Of a stretch of DNA of 64,000 nt, positions 13,001 to 25,000 are shown one piece after another. Below the pieces are notes generated by a model. That model ran no database searches and was not told where the DNA came from. It saw only the letters and a list, made by a program, of their open reading frames with translations. The stretch comes from Melitaea cinxia. Its lineage: Eukaryota > Arthropoda > Insecta > Lepidoptera > Nymphalidae. Each line of letters starts with the position of its first letter. Position 1 is the first letter of the stretch. The position numbers were made by a program, and so were the translations under genes. The DNA lies in assembly GCF_905220565.1 (NCBI RefSeq), contig NC_059422.1:570501-634500 (forward strand), read 5' to 3'.

Positions 13001-16000
13001 TGTTCCTGCGGCAGCACAGCGACAGGCGACAGGCGACAGGCGCTCGTACCTGGTGTCGGGCGACAGCGGCGCGCTGTTCCTGCGGCAGCACAGCGACAGG
13101 CGACAGGCGCTCGTACCTGGTGTCGGGCGACAGCGGCGCGCTGTTCCTGCGGCAGCACAGCGACAGGCGACAGGCGACAGGCGCTCGTACCTGGTGTCGG
13201 GCGACAGCGGCGCGCTGTTCCTGCGGCAGCACAGCGACAGGCGACAGGCGCTCGTACCTGGTGTCGGGCGACAGCGGCGCGCTGTTCCTGCGGCAGCACA
13301 GCGACAGGCGACAGGCACTCGTACCTGGTGTCGGGCGACAGCGGCGCGCTGTTCCTGCGGCAGCACAGCGACAGGCGACAGGCGCTCGTACCTGGTGTCG
13401 GGCGACAGCGGCGCGCTGTTCCTGCGGCAGCACAGCGACAGGCGACAGGCGCTCGTACCTGGTGTCGGGCGACAGCGGCGCGCTGTTCCTGCGGCAGCAC
13501 AGCGACAGGCGACAGGCGCTCGTACCTGGTGTCGGGCGACAGCGGCGCGCTGTTCCTGCGGCAGCACAGCGACAGGCGACAGGCGCTCGTACCTGGTGTC
13601 GGGCGACAGCGGCGCGCTGTTCCTGCGGCAGCACAGCAACAGGCGACAGGCGCTCGTACCTGGTGTCGGGCGACAGCGGCGCGCTGTTCCTGCGGCAGCA
13701 CAGCGACAGGCGACAGGCGCTCGTACCTGGTGTCGGGCGACAGCGGCGCGCTGTTCCTGCGGCAGCACAGCGACAGGCGACAGGCGCTCGTACCTGGTGT
13801 CGGGCGACAGCGGCGCGCTGTTCCTGCGGCAGCACAGCGACAGGCGACAGGCGACAGGCGCTCGTACCTGGTGTCGGGCGACAGCGGCGCGCTGTTCCTG
13901 CGGCAGCACAGCGACAGGCGACAGGCGCTCGTACCTGGTGTCGGGCGACAGCGGCGCGCTGTTCCTGCGGCAGCACAGCGACAGGCGACAGGCGCTCGTA
14001 CCTGGTGTCGGGCGACAGCGGCGCGCTGTTCCTGCGGCAGCACAGCGACAGGCGACAGGCGCTCGTACCTGGTGTCGGGCGACAGCGGCGCGCTGTTCCT
14101 GCGGCAGCACAGCGACAGGCGACAGGCGCTCGTACCTGGTGTCGGGCGACAGCGGCGCGCTGTTCCTGCGGCAGCACAGCGACAGGCGACAGGCGCTCGT
14201 ACCTGGTGTCGGGCGACAGCGGCGCGCTGTTCCTGCGGCAGCACAGCGACAGGCGACAGGCGACAGGCGCTCGTACCTGGTGTCGGGCGACAGCGGCGCG
14301 CTGTTCCTGCGGCAGCACAGCGACAGGCGACAGGCGACAGGCGCTCGTACCTGGTGTCGGGCGACAGCGGCGCGCTGTTCCTGCGGCAGCACAGCGACAG
14401 GCGACAGGCGACAGGCGCTCGTACCTGGTGTCGGGCGACAGCGGCGCGCTGTTCCTGCGGCAGCACAGCGACAGGCGACAGGCGCTCGTACCTGGTGTCG
14501 GGCGACAGCGGCGCGCTGTTCCTGCGGCAGCACAGCGACAGGCGACAGGCGCTCGTACCTGGTGTCGGGCGACAGCGGCGCGCTGTTCCTGCGGCAGCAC
14601 AGCGACAGGCGACAGGCGCTCGTACCTGGTGTCGGGCGACAGCGGCGCGCTGTTCCTGCGGCAGCACAGCGACAGGCGACAGGCGACAGGCGCTCGTACC
14701 TGGTGTCGGGCGACAGCGGCGCGCTGTTCCTGCGGCAGCACAGCGACAGGCGACAGGCGACAGGCGCTCGTACCTGGTGTCGGGCGACAGCGGCGCGCTG
14801 TTCCTGCGGCAGCACAGCGACAGGCGACAGGCGCTCGTACCTGGTGTCGGGCGACAGCGGCGCGCTGTTCCTGCGGCAGCACAGCGACAGGCGACAGGCG
14901 CTCGTACCTGGTGTCGGGCGACAGCGGCGCGCTGTTCCTGCGGCAGCACAGCGACAGGCGACAGGCGCTCGTACCTGGTGTCGGGCGACAGCGGCGCGCT
15001 GTTCCTGCGGCAGCACAGCGACAGGCGACAGGCGCTCGTACCTGGTGTCGGGCGACAGCGGCGCGCTGTTCCTGCGGCAGCACAGCGACAGGCGACAGGC
15101 GACAGGCGCTCGTACCTGGTGTCGGGCGACAGCGGCGCGCTGTTCCTGCGGCAGCACAGCGACAGGCGACAGGCGACAGGCGCTCGTACCTGGTGTCGGG
15201 CGACAGCGGCGCGCTGTTCCTGCGGCAGCACAGCGACAGGCGACAGGCGCTCGTACCTGGTGTCGGGCGACAGCGGCGCGCTGTTCCTGCGGCAGCACAG
15301 CGACAGGCGACAGGCACTCGTACCTGGTGTCGGGCGACAGCGGCGCGCTGTTCCTGCGGCAGCACAGCGACAGGCGACAGGCGCTCGTACCTGGTGTCGG
15401 GCGACAGCGGCGCGCTGTTCCTGCGGCAGCACAGCGACAGGCGACAGGCGCTCGTACCTGGTGTCGGGCGACAGCGGCGCGCTGTTCCTGCGGCAGCACA
15501 GCGACAGGCGACAGGCGCTCGTACCTGGTGTCGGGCGACAGCGGCGCGCTGTTCCTGCGGCAGCACAGCGACAGGCGACAGGCGCTCGTACCTGGTGTCG
15601 GGCGACAGCGGCGCGCTGTTCCTGCGGCAGCACAGCGACAGGCGACAGGCGCTCGTACCTGGTGTCGGGCGACAGCGGCGCGCTGTTCCTGCGGCAGCAC
15701 AGCAACAGGCGACAGGCGCTCGTACCTGGTGTCGGGCGACAGCGGCGCGCTGTTCCTGCGGCAGCACAGCGACAGGCGACAGGCGCTCGTACCTGGTGTC
15801 GGGCGACAGCGGCGCGCTGTTCCTGCGGCAGCACAGCGACAGGCGACAGGCGCTCGTACCTGGTGTCGGGCGACAGCGGCGCGCTGTTCCTGCGGCAGCA
15901 CAGCGACAGGCGACAGGCGCTCGTACCTGGTGTCGGGCGACAGCGGCGCGCTGTTCCTGCGGCAGCACAGCGACAGGCGACAGGCGCTCGTACCTGGTGT

Positions 16001-19000
16001 CGGGCGACAGCGGCGCGCTGTTCCTGCGGCAGCACAGCGACAGGCGACAGGCGACAGGCGCTCGTACCTGGTGTCGGGCGACAGCGGCGCGCTGTTCCTG
16101 CGGCAGCACAGCGACAGGCGACAGGCGCTCGTACCTGGTGTCGGGCGACAGCGGCGCGCTGTTCCTGCGGCAGCACAGCGACAGGCGACAGGCGCTCGTA
16201 CCTGGTGTCGGGCGACAGCGGCGCGCTGTTCCTGCGGCAGCACAGCGACAGGCGACAGGCGACAGGCGCTCGTACCTGGTGTCGGGCGACAGCGGCGCGC
16301 TGTTCCTGCGGCAGCACAGCGACAGGCGACAGGCGACAGGCGCTCGTACCTGGTGTCGGGCGACAGCGGCGCGCTGTTCCTGCGGCAGCACAGCGACAGG
16401 CGACAGGCGACAGGCGCTCGTACCTGGTGTCGGGCGACAGCGGCGCGCTGTTCCTGCGGCAGCACAGCGACAGGCGACAGGCGCTCGTACCTGGTGTCGG
16501 GCGACAGCGGCGCGCTGTTCCTGCGGCAGCACAGCGACAGGCGACAGGCGACAGGCGCTCGTACCTGGTGTCGGGCGACAGCGGCGCGCTGTTCCTGCGG
16601 CAGCACAGCGACAGGCGACAGGCGCTCGTACCTGGTGTCGGGCGACAGCGGCGCGCTGTTCCTGCGGCAGCACAGCGACAGGCGACAGGCGCTCGTACCT
16701 GGTGTCGGGCGACAGCGGCGCGCTGTTCCTGCGGCAGCACAGCGACAGGCGACAGGCGACAGGCGCTCGTACCTGGTGTCGGGCGACAGCGGCGCGCTGT
16801 TCCTGCGGCAGCACAGCGACAGGCGACAGGCGCTCGTACCTGGTGTCGGGCGACAGCGGCGCGCTGTTCCTGCGGCAGCACAGCGACAGGCGACAGGCGA
16901 CAGGCGCTCGTACCTGGTGTCGGGCGACAGCGGCGCGCTGTTCCTGCGGCAGCACAGCGACAGGCGACAGGCGCTCGTACCTGGTGTCGGGCGACAGCGG
17001 CGCGCTGTTCCTGCGGCAGCACAGCGACAGGCGACAGGCGCTCGTACCTGGTGTCGGGCGACAGCGGCGCGCTGTTCCTGCGGCAGCACAGCGACAGGCG
17101 ACAGGCGCTCGTACCTGGTGTCGGGCGACAGCGGCGCGCTGTTCCTGCGGCAGCACAGCGACAGGCGACAGGCGACAGGCGCTCGTACCTGGTGTCGGGC
17201 GACAGCGGCGCGCTGTTCCTGCGGCAGCACAGCGACAGGCGACAGGCGACAGGCGCTCGTACCTGGTGTCGGGCGACAGCGGCGCGCTGTTCCTGCGGCA
17301 GCACAGCGACAGGCGACAGGCGACAGGCGCTCGTACCTGGTGTCGGGCGACAGCGGCGCGCTGTTCCTGCGGCAGCACAGCGACAGGCGACAGGCGACAG
17401 GCGCTCGTACCTGGTGTCGGGCGACAGCGGCGCGCTGTTCCTGCGGCAGCACAGCGACAGGCGACAGGCGCTCGTACCTGGTGTCGGGCGACAGCGGCGC
17501 GCTGTTCCTGCGGCAGCACAGCGACAGGCGACAGGCGCTCGTACCTGGTGTCGGGCGACAGCGGCGCGCTGTTCCTGCGGCAGCACAGCGACAGGCGACA
17601 GGCGACAGGCGCTCGTACCTGGTGTCGGGCGACAGCGGCGCGCTGTTCCTGCGGCAGCACAGCGACAGGCGACAGGCGACAGGCGCTCGTACCTGGTGTC
17701 GGGCGACAGCGGCGCGCTGTTCCTGCGGCAGCACAGCGACAGGCGACAGGCGCTCGTACCTGGTGTCGGGCGACAGCGGCGCGCTGTTCCTGCGGCAGCA
17801 CAGCGACAGGCGACAGGCGCTCGTACCTGGTGTCGGGCGACAGCGGCGCGCTGTTCCTGCGGCAGCACAGCGACAGGCGACAGGCGACAGGCGCTCGTAC
17901 CTGGTGTCGGGCGACAGCGGCGCGCTGTTCCTGCGGCAGCACAGCGACAGGCGACAGGCGCTCGTACCTGGTGTCGGGCGACAGCGGCGCGCTGTTCCTG
18001 CGGCAGCACAGCGACAGGCGACAGGCGACAGGCGCTCGTACCTGGTGTCGGGCGACAGCGGCGCGCTGTTCCTGCGGCAGCACAGCGACAGGCGACAGGC
18101 GACAGGCGCTCGTACCTGGTGTCGGGCGACAGCGGCGCGCTGTTCCTGCGGCAGCACAGCGACAGGCGACAGGCGACAGGCGCTCGTACCTGGTGTCGGG
18201 CGACAGCGGCGCGCTGTTCCTGCGGCAGCACAGCGACAGGCGACAGGCGACAGGCGCTCGTACCTGGTGTCGGGCGACAGCGGCGCGCTGTTCCTGCGGC
18301 AGCACAGCGACAGGCGACAGGCGACAGGCGCTCGTACCTGGTGTCGGGCGACAGCGGCGCGCTGTTCCTGCGGCAGCACAGCGACAGCGCCAGCGCCGCC
18401 GCCAGCGCCAGCACGGCGCAGGCGCCGCCGGCGCTGGCCCACAGCCACGCGGACGTGGCGCTCGCCAGCCCGCCGCCCTCGCCGCCTTCTGGCCGACAGC
18501 GCTCATTACCACGGGCACAGCCATTGTTATATTTCACTTTTACACGACTTAGAATCGTCGAGAATTCTTGTAGGAAGTGTAGATAAAAATGCACAAAAGA
18601 TCAATAGCTAGTCGAAAGTCACACTAATCAGACCGACTCTTTATGGCATTCCGATTTGAGGGCGTAATTAAAATAATACTTATTCTGATTTCATAATCTT
18701 ATTTTTCCTGTTACTTTGTTGTACTACAGGACTAAGCTTAGTATTATTGTATTTGAATAGTATTTGAGAATACCCCGGGTATTTGAGGTATCCCACAGGG
18801 TTCACACTTTGGTCCACTTCTTTTTAATGTATTTGTACAAGATAGAAATAAAGTTTTCTAAGATATCATTAACATCTTCACTGCAATTATTCGAGAAGAA
18901 ATAATTACCATATTTTTCGCTATATTAATGATTTTCAGGTGTGACATTCATTACATACTACTTCAGAACAACTCAATGAAATCAATCAAGATATGAATAA

Positions 19001-22000
19001 AACAAATATGGTCAAATACAACTTTTAAGTTATTAAAAGAAGTGAGCTTTGGGTATTTAAACGATTTCCAAATTGACTTTCAACACTTGGCTTAATTTGT
19101 GTTCAGACAAAATGAAACGATAACTTTGGAATAACTCTTCTGGGGGTAGTGACAACGCAATACTATTCAGAAAACCAACAGTGTGTGAAATATTGTTTTT
19201 TAATTTTTACGCGAATTTCACGCATTATAACGAAACAACTTTTTCGGATTTTATCGACAGTGAGTTCTTCCGTGACCTTGGTCGCGGTAAAGTATCCGAA
19301 ACGTCGGGTATCTGAAAATTTAATAAGCCGCGATAAAATCCGAAAAAGAAGTTTGATTATAGCTGTGTGGCTACGGCACTACAGAATTTCGCCACACCCT
19401 CTCTTCCCGTGGGTGTCGTAAGAGGCGACTGAGGGATAACAAGGTTCCACAACCACCTTGGAACTTAAAAAGCCGACCGATGGCGGGATAACCATCCAAC
19501 TGCTGGCTTTAAAATACACAGGCCGAAGACGGGCAGCAGCGTCTTCGGTGCGACAAAGCCAGTACTGCGGTCACCAACCCGCCTGCCCAGCGTGGTGACT
19601 ATGGGCAAAACACTTGAGTTCACGTTATTTTTGGCGTAAACTTGTGGAGGCCTATGTCCAGCAGTGGACTGTATAGGCTGTAATGATGAATAGTATGTGA
19701 GGGTGGGCAGTCACCGGCGCCCGTGGTGTAGGCGACGGGCGCGCTGAAGGGCCCGAGCCCCTTGCTGTTGCGCGCCTGGATCTTGAACAAGTAGGCGGTG
19801 CGCGCGCGCAGGCGCTCCACACGGGCCCGGCCGCGCTCGCCCGCCACCGCCACCGCCGTCCACTCCTCCGCAGCGCCCGTGGCGCGCTGGGCCGCGTACA
19901 TCACGATGTAGCCTGCGGAGAGGCCCGACCCTCGGGTGACTCTATCCTTGTGGGTCTCCCCACCGTGCCTCGGAGAGCACGTTTAACTTTCGATCCCGGT
20001 TGTTATCAAATAGCCTGTTATCGCTTCAGCCTGTAATATCCCACTACTGGGCATAGGCCTCTTTCCCCATGTAGGAGAAGGATCAGAGCATAATCTACCA
20101 CGCTGCTCCAATGCGGGTTGGCGGATACATTTTCTATGAGTAACGATCGCTATCAGGTGTACATGATAACAACCGGGACCGACGGCTTAATGTGCTCTCC
20201 GAGGGACGGTGGGGAGACCCACTAGGACTGCACAAACACCCAGACCACGGCAAACACCTGTATGGCCAATACAAATGTTTGTCATGTGCGGGGATCGAAT
20301 CCGCAACCGCCAGCGCAACAGGCTCCATCCATATATCCATAGCTGTGACCTCTGCGCCAACGCGGCGTCAAATAGCCTGATAGCGTTCGTTAATTATGAT
20401 ACGTCCATCCACAGTAGTGTGGCGTGATGGAATAAGCTCTGATCCTTCTCCTAGATGGAGAATGAGACCTATGCGAGCAGAGAAATATCACTGACTGAAT
20501 CGTGTCGTGTCGAGTACTTTAATACTTGGTGCACTACAAATATGTTGTCAATGATTGTTTCCGTTTAATTTACTGAAAAAATATCTAGTCTAAAACCACC
20601 ATTTTTTAGGGGTATGTGGACAAGCCTCTGACACAGTGTCCTATGTATTTTTCGTACTTATCTGTCAAACCAAATTGTATCGCTTCATCCCCCTATCAAA
20701 TTAATTTCATTACATAAAGCGAGAAATTTTAGGAAACAAGATCCAATCAATCACACTGGTCACTATGATAAACAAGAGAAAGAGTCAATTAAAATAATGT
20801 AAAGTTCAGGAATCAATCAGCTTTGGGATGAGCTAAACGAAATATGCATAGGAACATTAGGGTACAATCATTTTAATTAAATTTGAAGAGAGAAAGAAGA
20901 CAAAAAGATTAGTTTATATTTGAAGGCATTATACATATTTTAACTTTTTTCTTTTAAATATTTTTTACTGTTTTAGCACGGGTTTTAATTGTTGTAATTT
21001 TTTTTTTTTGATCGTTGGTTTTATACTTTTATTGATGAGTTAATTTTTCATAAGATAGATATTTATTGTTAGTATAAGTTTCGAAGCAACTGTTTAAAGT
21101 GTATTGCATGCTGAGTTAGCCTATAAGTGTGGTGTATAGTGTAAGATATTCTGTTTAACTATATAATTATGATAGAAACCACTGTATACTACGTTGGCTT
21201 CCTATGTAAATAAATAAATAAATAAATAAAGGCAGGAGAAAAATATACAAGCAAATCTTAAAAGTAATTGAGTAGAAAAAATTTCAAGTATTTTATCTGC
21301 TGATTTGAAAAAAATTTGATGCCTTTCATTCTTTCAACTATTTTATATCAAACATTTAGAATCAAAAAAAGTATCTAAAACATATCTATTATCGAGATGA
21401 AATTACTGAAACCAATTTCCACCACCAAAGTCATTAACATTAAAGATCTCTAAATTCAACAAAGTAAGACGCTTAAATTTCAATTAAAGTTGAAGAAGAG
21501 AAAGAGATAAGGGGATCAGATATTTACCAGTCAACTGTCCATTAGGTCTTGCTGGGGGACTCCAGGTCAAATCAACTGCCCTTGCGGGAGGGGCCGCGGC
21601 TGTGATCCGGAGGTCTCGGGGGGCGGAGCCCGGGGCGGCCTCCAGTGACGTGTTTGATGCAAGCATCGACCATGCTGACTCACGATCACCTAGAGGACAA
21701 AAATGCACAAAAATGGAATATGGATGGCACATTACAGGACAGATTGTTGGTATTTGTCACATGACAAAAAGTTAGTCAAATATTGTCCTAAATGAGTTTT
21801 CCCTTTGCAATTTTTAGTTTTGTTTAGAAATACATCTACGTCTAAGCAATCCCAGGATTTCAAATAAAGTGGGTTCAAACGCGAAGTTAAATAAGTGGTA
21901 TTTAATTATTTAAAACATACTGTCATGGTTCTAAATAATGATGGTCGTTTTTATTCAAAGGGTATTTTTAAGGTCAGAAATGCAATTACCGAGCCAATAT

Positions 22001-25000
22001 CGTAAATGCTGGTATACTATTTTATCTGTTTCTTGCTAAAAAGCTGTAAACCATCACTCTCATCGTCACTGCTGTTCAGTCCCCACGTATTTTTACACCA
22101 CTGTCTTATATTTTCTAAAGTAGTAAACTCAAAAGTCTGCGTTAAGGAGTAAACTCCCCTTCACTCTAAAAGAGTAACTCACCCTTGATGAGCTTGACGG
22201 CGAACTCGTAGTGTGTGTAGGGGCGCAGGTCGTCCACCATGCAGTTGAGGTCCGACACGTTGTATACACGAGTGCGCCCGCCACCCGACCAGCGGACGGC
22301 GTAGCGGCGACCGTCTGTGGCCGTCTACATACATACGCACACTTTTATATACTTCTATTTGATACAGCCTGTAACACCCCACTCCTGGGCATAGGGCTCT
22401 TTCTCCACGTCGATTTTTTTTTATATCACTAGGTCGGCAAACAAGCGTACGGCTCGCCTGATGGTAAGAGATTACCGTAGCTTATAGACGCCTGCAACAC
22501 CAGAAGCATTGCAAGCGCGTTGCCGACCAAATCACCGATCTCCCCAGGGAGCTCTGGTCACCTTACTCACCAACAGGAACACAATACTGCTTGAAAACAG
22601 TATTATTTAGCTGTCATCTTCTGTAAGGTCGAGGTACTACCCCAGTCGGGCTGCTCCGTATTTTAAGCAGGAAATTTCCTGCTGTGCCCTACCTCAGTAA
22701 ATAGAATAATCAAAGCTAAATCTACCACGCTGTTCTACTGCCTTTTGTAGATATATTCCCTACTATGTGTAACGATTCCATCAGATATCTATTTGATGGC
22801 TTAAAGTGTTCTCCGGAGCACGTTAGGAAGTCCCAAAGAGACAGAAAACCAGACCGGAAACAAATATTTGTAAAAATACAAATATCCATCCCAAGTGGGA
22901 ATCGAATCCGCAAATAGCCGATGCTTTAGGCACCTACACACACAACTACACCAGAGCGGTTATCGCAAACATTTCTGTATTATTTCTGTGATGTAGGTAG
23001 TATGTATTTATTTAATTAGTCTTTTGAGGGTAAGATAAATCTTTTGTAAGCAGTCTCTCATTAAAGCTGTAACCGGATGAACGTAGTTTCTTTTCAATAA
23101 GCCTTCGTAGGATCCCCAGGAGTCCAGAGATTTCTCAGTGGCGACGATTATAACGATTATCACGCGTGCACATTAAATAAACTCAGTGTTTGACTGTAAT
23201 ATGTGTAAAAGTGCCGGAACTGTGCGGTGTTTATTATAGCGTTGCGAACAGTGAGCACAAAAGATGGCGGTTGGAAAGATCGGTGCGTTTGACGTGGCTA
23301 AGGACAATTGGGACACATATGTGGATCGTTTAGATCAATATTTTATTGCCAATAATGTAAAAAGTGAGTTGAAAGTCGCAACTTTAATTACGGTCATTGG
23401 TAATAGTGCGTATGAGTTGATGGTTAACCTTTGTAGCCCGGACAAACCGTCTTTAAAAACTTATACGGAGCTTGTGGCAGTAATGAAAGGTCACTTAAAC
23501 CCCAAGCCGAGTATGTTGGCTGAAAGGTTTAAATTTCGGCAACGGATCCAGAAACCAGGTGAAAATATCGCGACATACTTCTCGGAACTAAAAAGACTAA
23601 GCAAGGATTGTTCTTTTACGGCAGACAGCTTAAAAGAAAACATGAGAGACCAATTCGTGTGCGGCTTGGTAAACGATGACATACGGCAGAAATTGTTTAC
23701 CGAAGACGACAGCATCACTATCGACAAAGCGTATAAGCTGGCCTTGTCAATGGAGGCGGCAGAGACGAACGCAGCATTAGTGGAGGATGGTACGAGGGGC
23801 AGGAACGGCAGCAGCACACAAGAAACCGCGACCGTACCCGTGCACAAGTTTCGACAGAGCGGCGGCGGCGACGGGTGGCGCGGGGTGACCGGCGGCGGCA
23901 GCGAGCGGCGCGGAGCGACCGGCGGCGGCAACCGGCCGGCGAGGCGAAACACGCGCGTGGCGCGTGAGTCAGTGCAAGCTAGCGGCGGCGGTCCAAGTAC
24001 CACAAGCGGAGCGGGCCATGACGAGTGCAGAGTTTGCGGGGGCAAACATAATTCAAATACGTGCAAATTTAAGCTATACGTATGTCGAATTTGCACTCAA
24101 GAGGGACATTTAAAGAGGATGTGTCCGAAGTTGATAAAAAATAATTCTTTGCATAATATGCAAGAAAACAGACTGAGAAGCGACGGCGACGGCATCAGTG
24201 GCGCTTACTCGGCGGATAGCGACAGTGACGAGGTAATAGTACCTATTAATCGCTTATCAATTGGACAGTGTAAGCCTATTATGATTTCTTTATGTGTGCA
24301 AGGCTATGACTTAAAAATGGAATGTGACACGGGGAGTGCAATCTCTTGTATTAATTACCAGTTATATCAAAAAATGTTTTCAAACTTACAAATTAAACCC
24401 ACAAAGTTAGTTTTAAGGTATTATACGGGTGAACTAGTGTGCCCGGTGGGTGTTATTAGGCCAGTTGTAAAATATAATAATACAGAAAAGATATTGGATT
24501 TGTACATTATTGAAAATGGAAATACAGTTTTATTAGGTAGACAATGGATGGCGGAGTTGAACATATTAGTGTCAAATTTACAGTATAATACAGTTAATAA
24601 TAATAATTGTGAAACCGGTTTTAACTTCTCGGAATTTAGTTCCAGATATTGTGAAGTATTTGCGGACGGTCTGGGGCGGTTCACGGGAGGACAAGTGAGC
24701 ATTCGTGTGCGTGAGGGAGCGCGGCCGGTGTTCATGCGCGCGCGGCCGCTGGCGTATGCGCTGCGGGAGCCGGTGGAGCGCGCGCTCGAACAGCTGGTGC
24801 GCGACGACATCCTCACCCCCGTCGACCACTCGGACTGGGCAACACCGATCGTGCCCGTTGTGAAGAAAGACGGTACAATTCGAATCTGCGCCGATTTTAA
24901 GTTGACTTTGAATAAGGTTTTGGAGGTCGACCGTTATCCTTTACCTAAAGTAGAAGATCTTTTGGCTCGCTTGCATGGGGGTGAAAGATTTAGTAAAATA

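Noticed and set aside
10227..18387. CRISPR-like array
   Set aside because: Units are contiguous with no unique spacers, the host is a eukaryote and the unit derives from an exon.
10166..18611. Six overlapping ORFs of about 2,740-2,810 codons on both strands
   Set aside because: They exist only because the array 1 unit lacks TAA, TAG, TGA and their complements. The unit length is not a multiple of three, so every frame cycles through the same three peptides. Only the exon 22 portion is credible.
23138..23160. Definite tRNA primer assignment for the Ty3/gypsy element
   Set aside because: Only the first bases (TGGCGAC) resemble known primer sites; the rest does not allow naming the tRNA.
23491..24829. 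Minus-strand ORFs of 83-201 codons within the retrotransposon
   Set aside because: They are antisense to the clear gag-pol frame and have no motifs.
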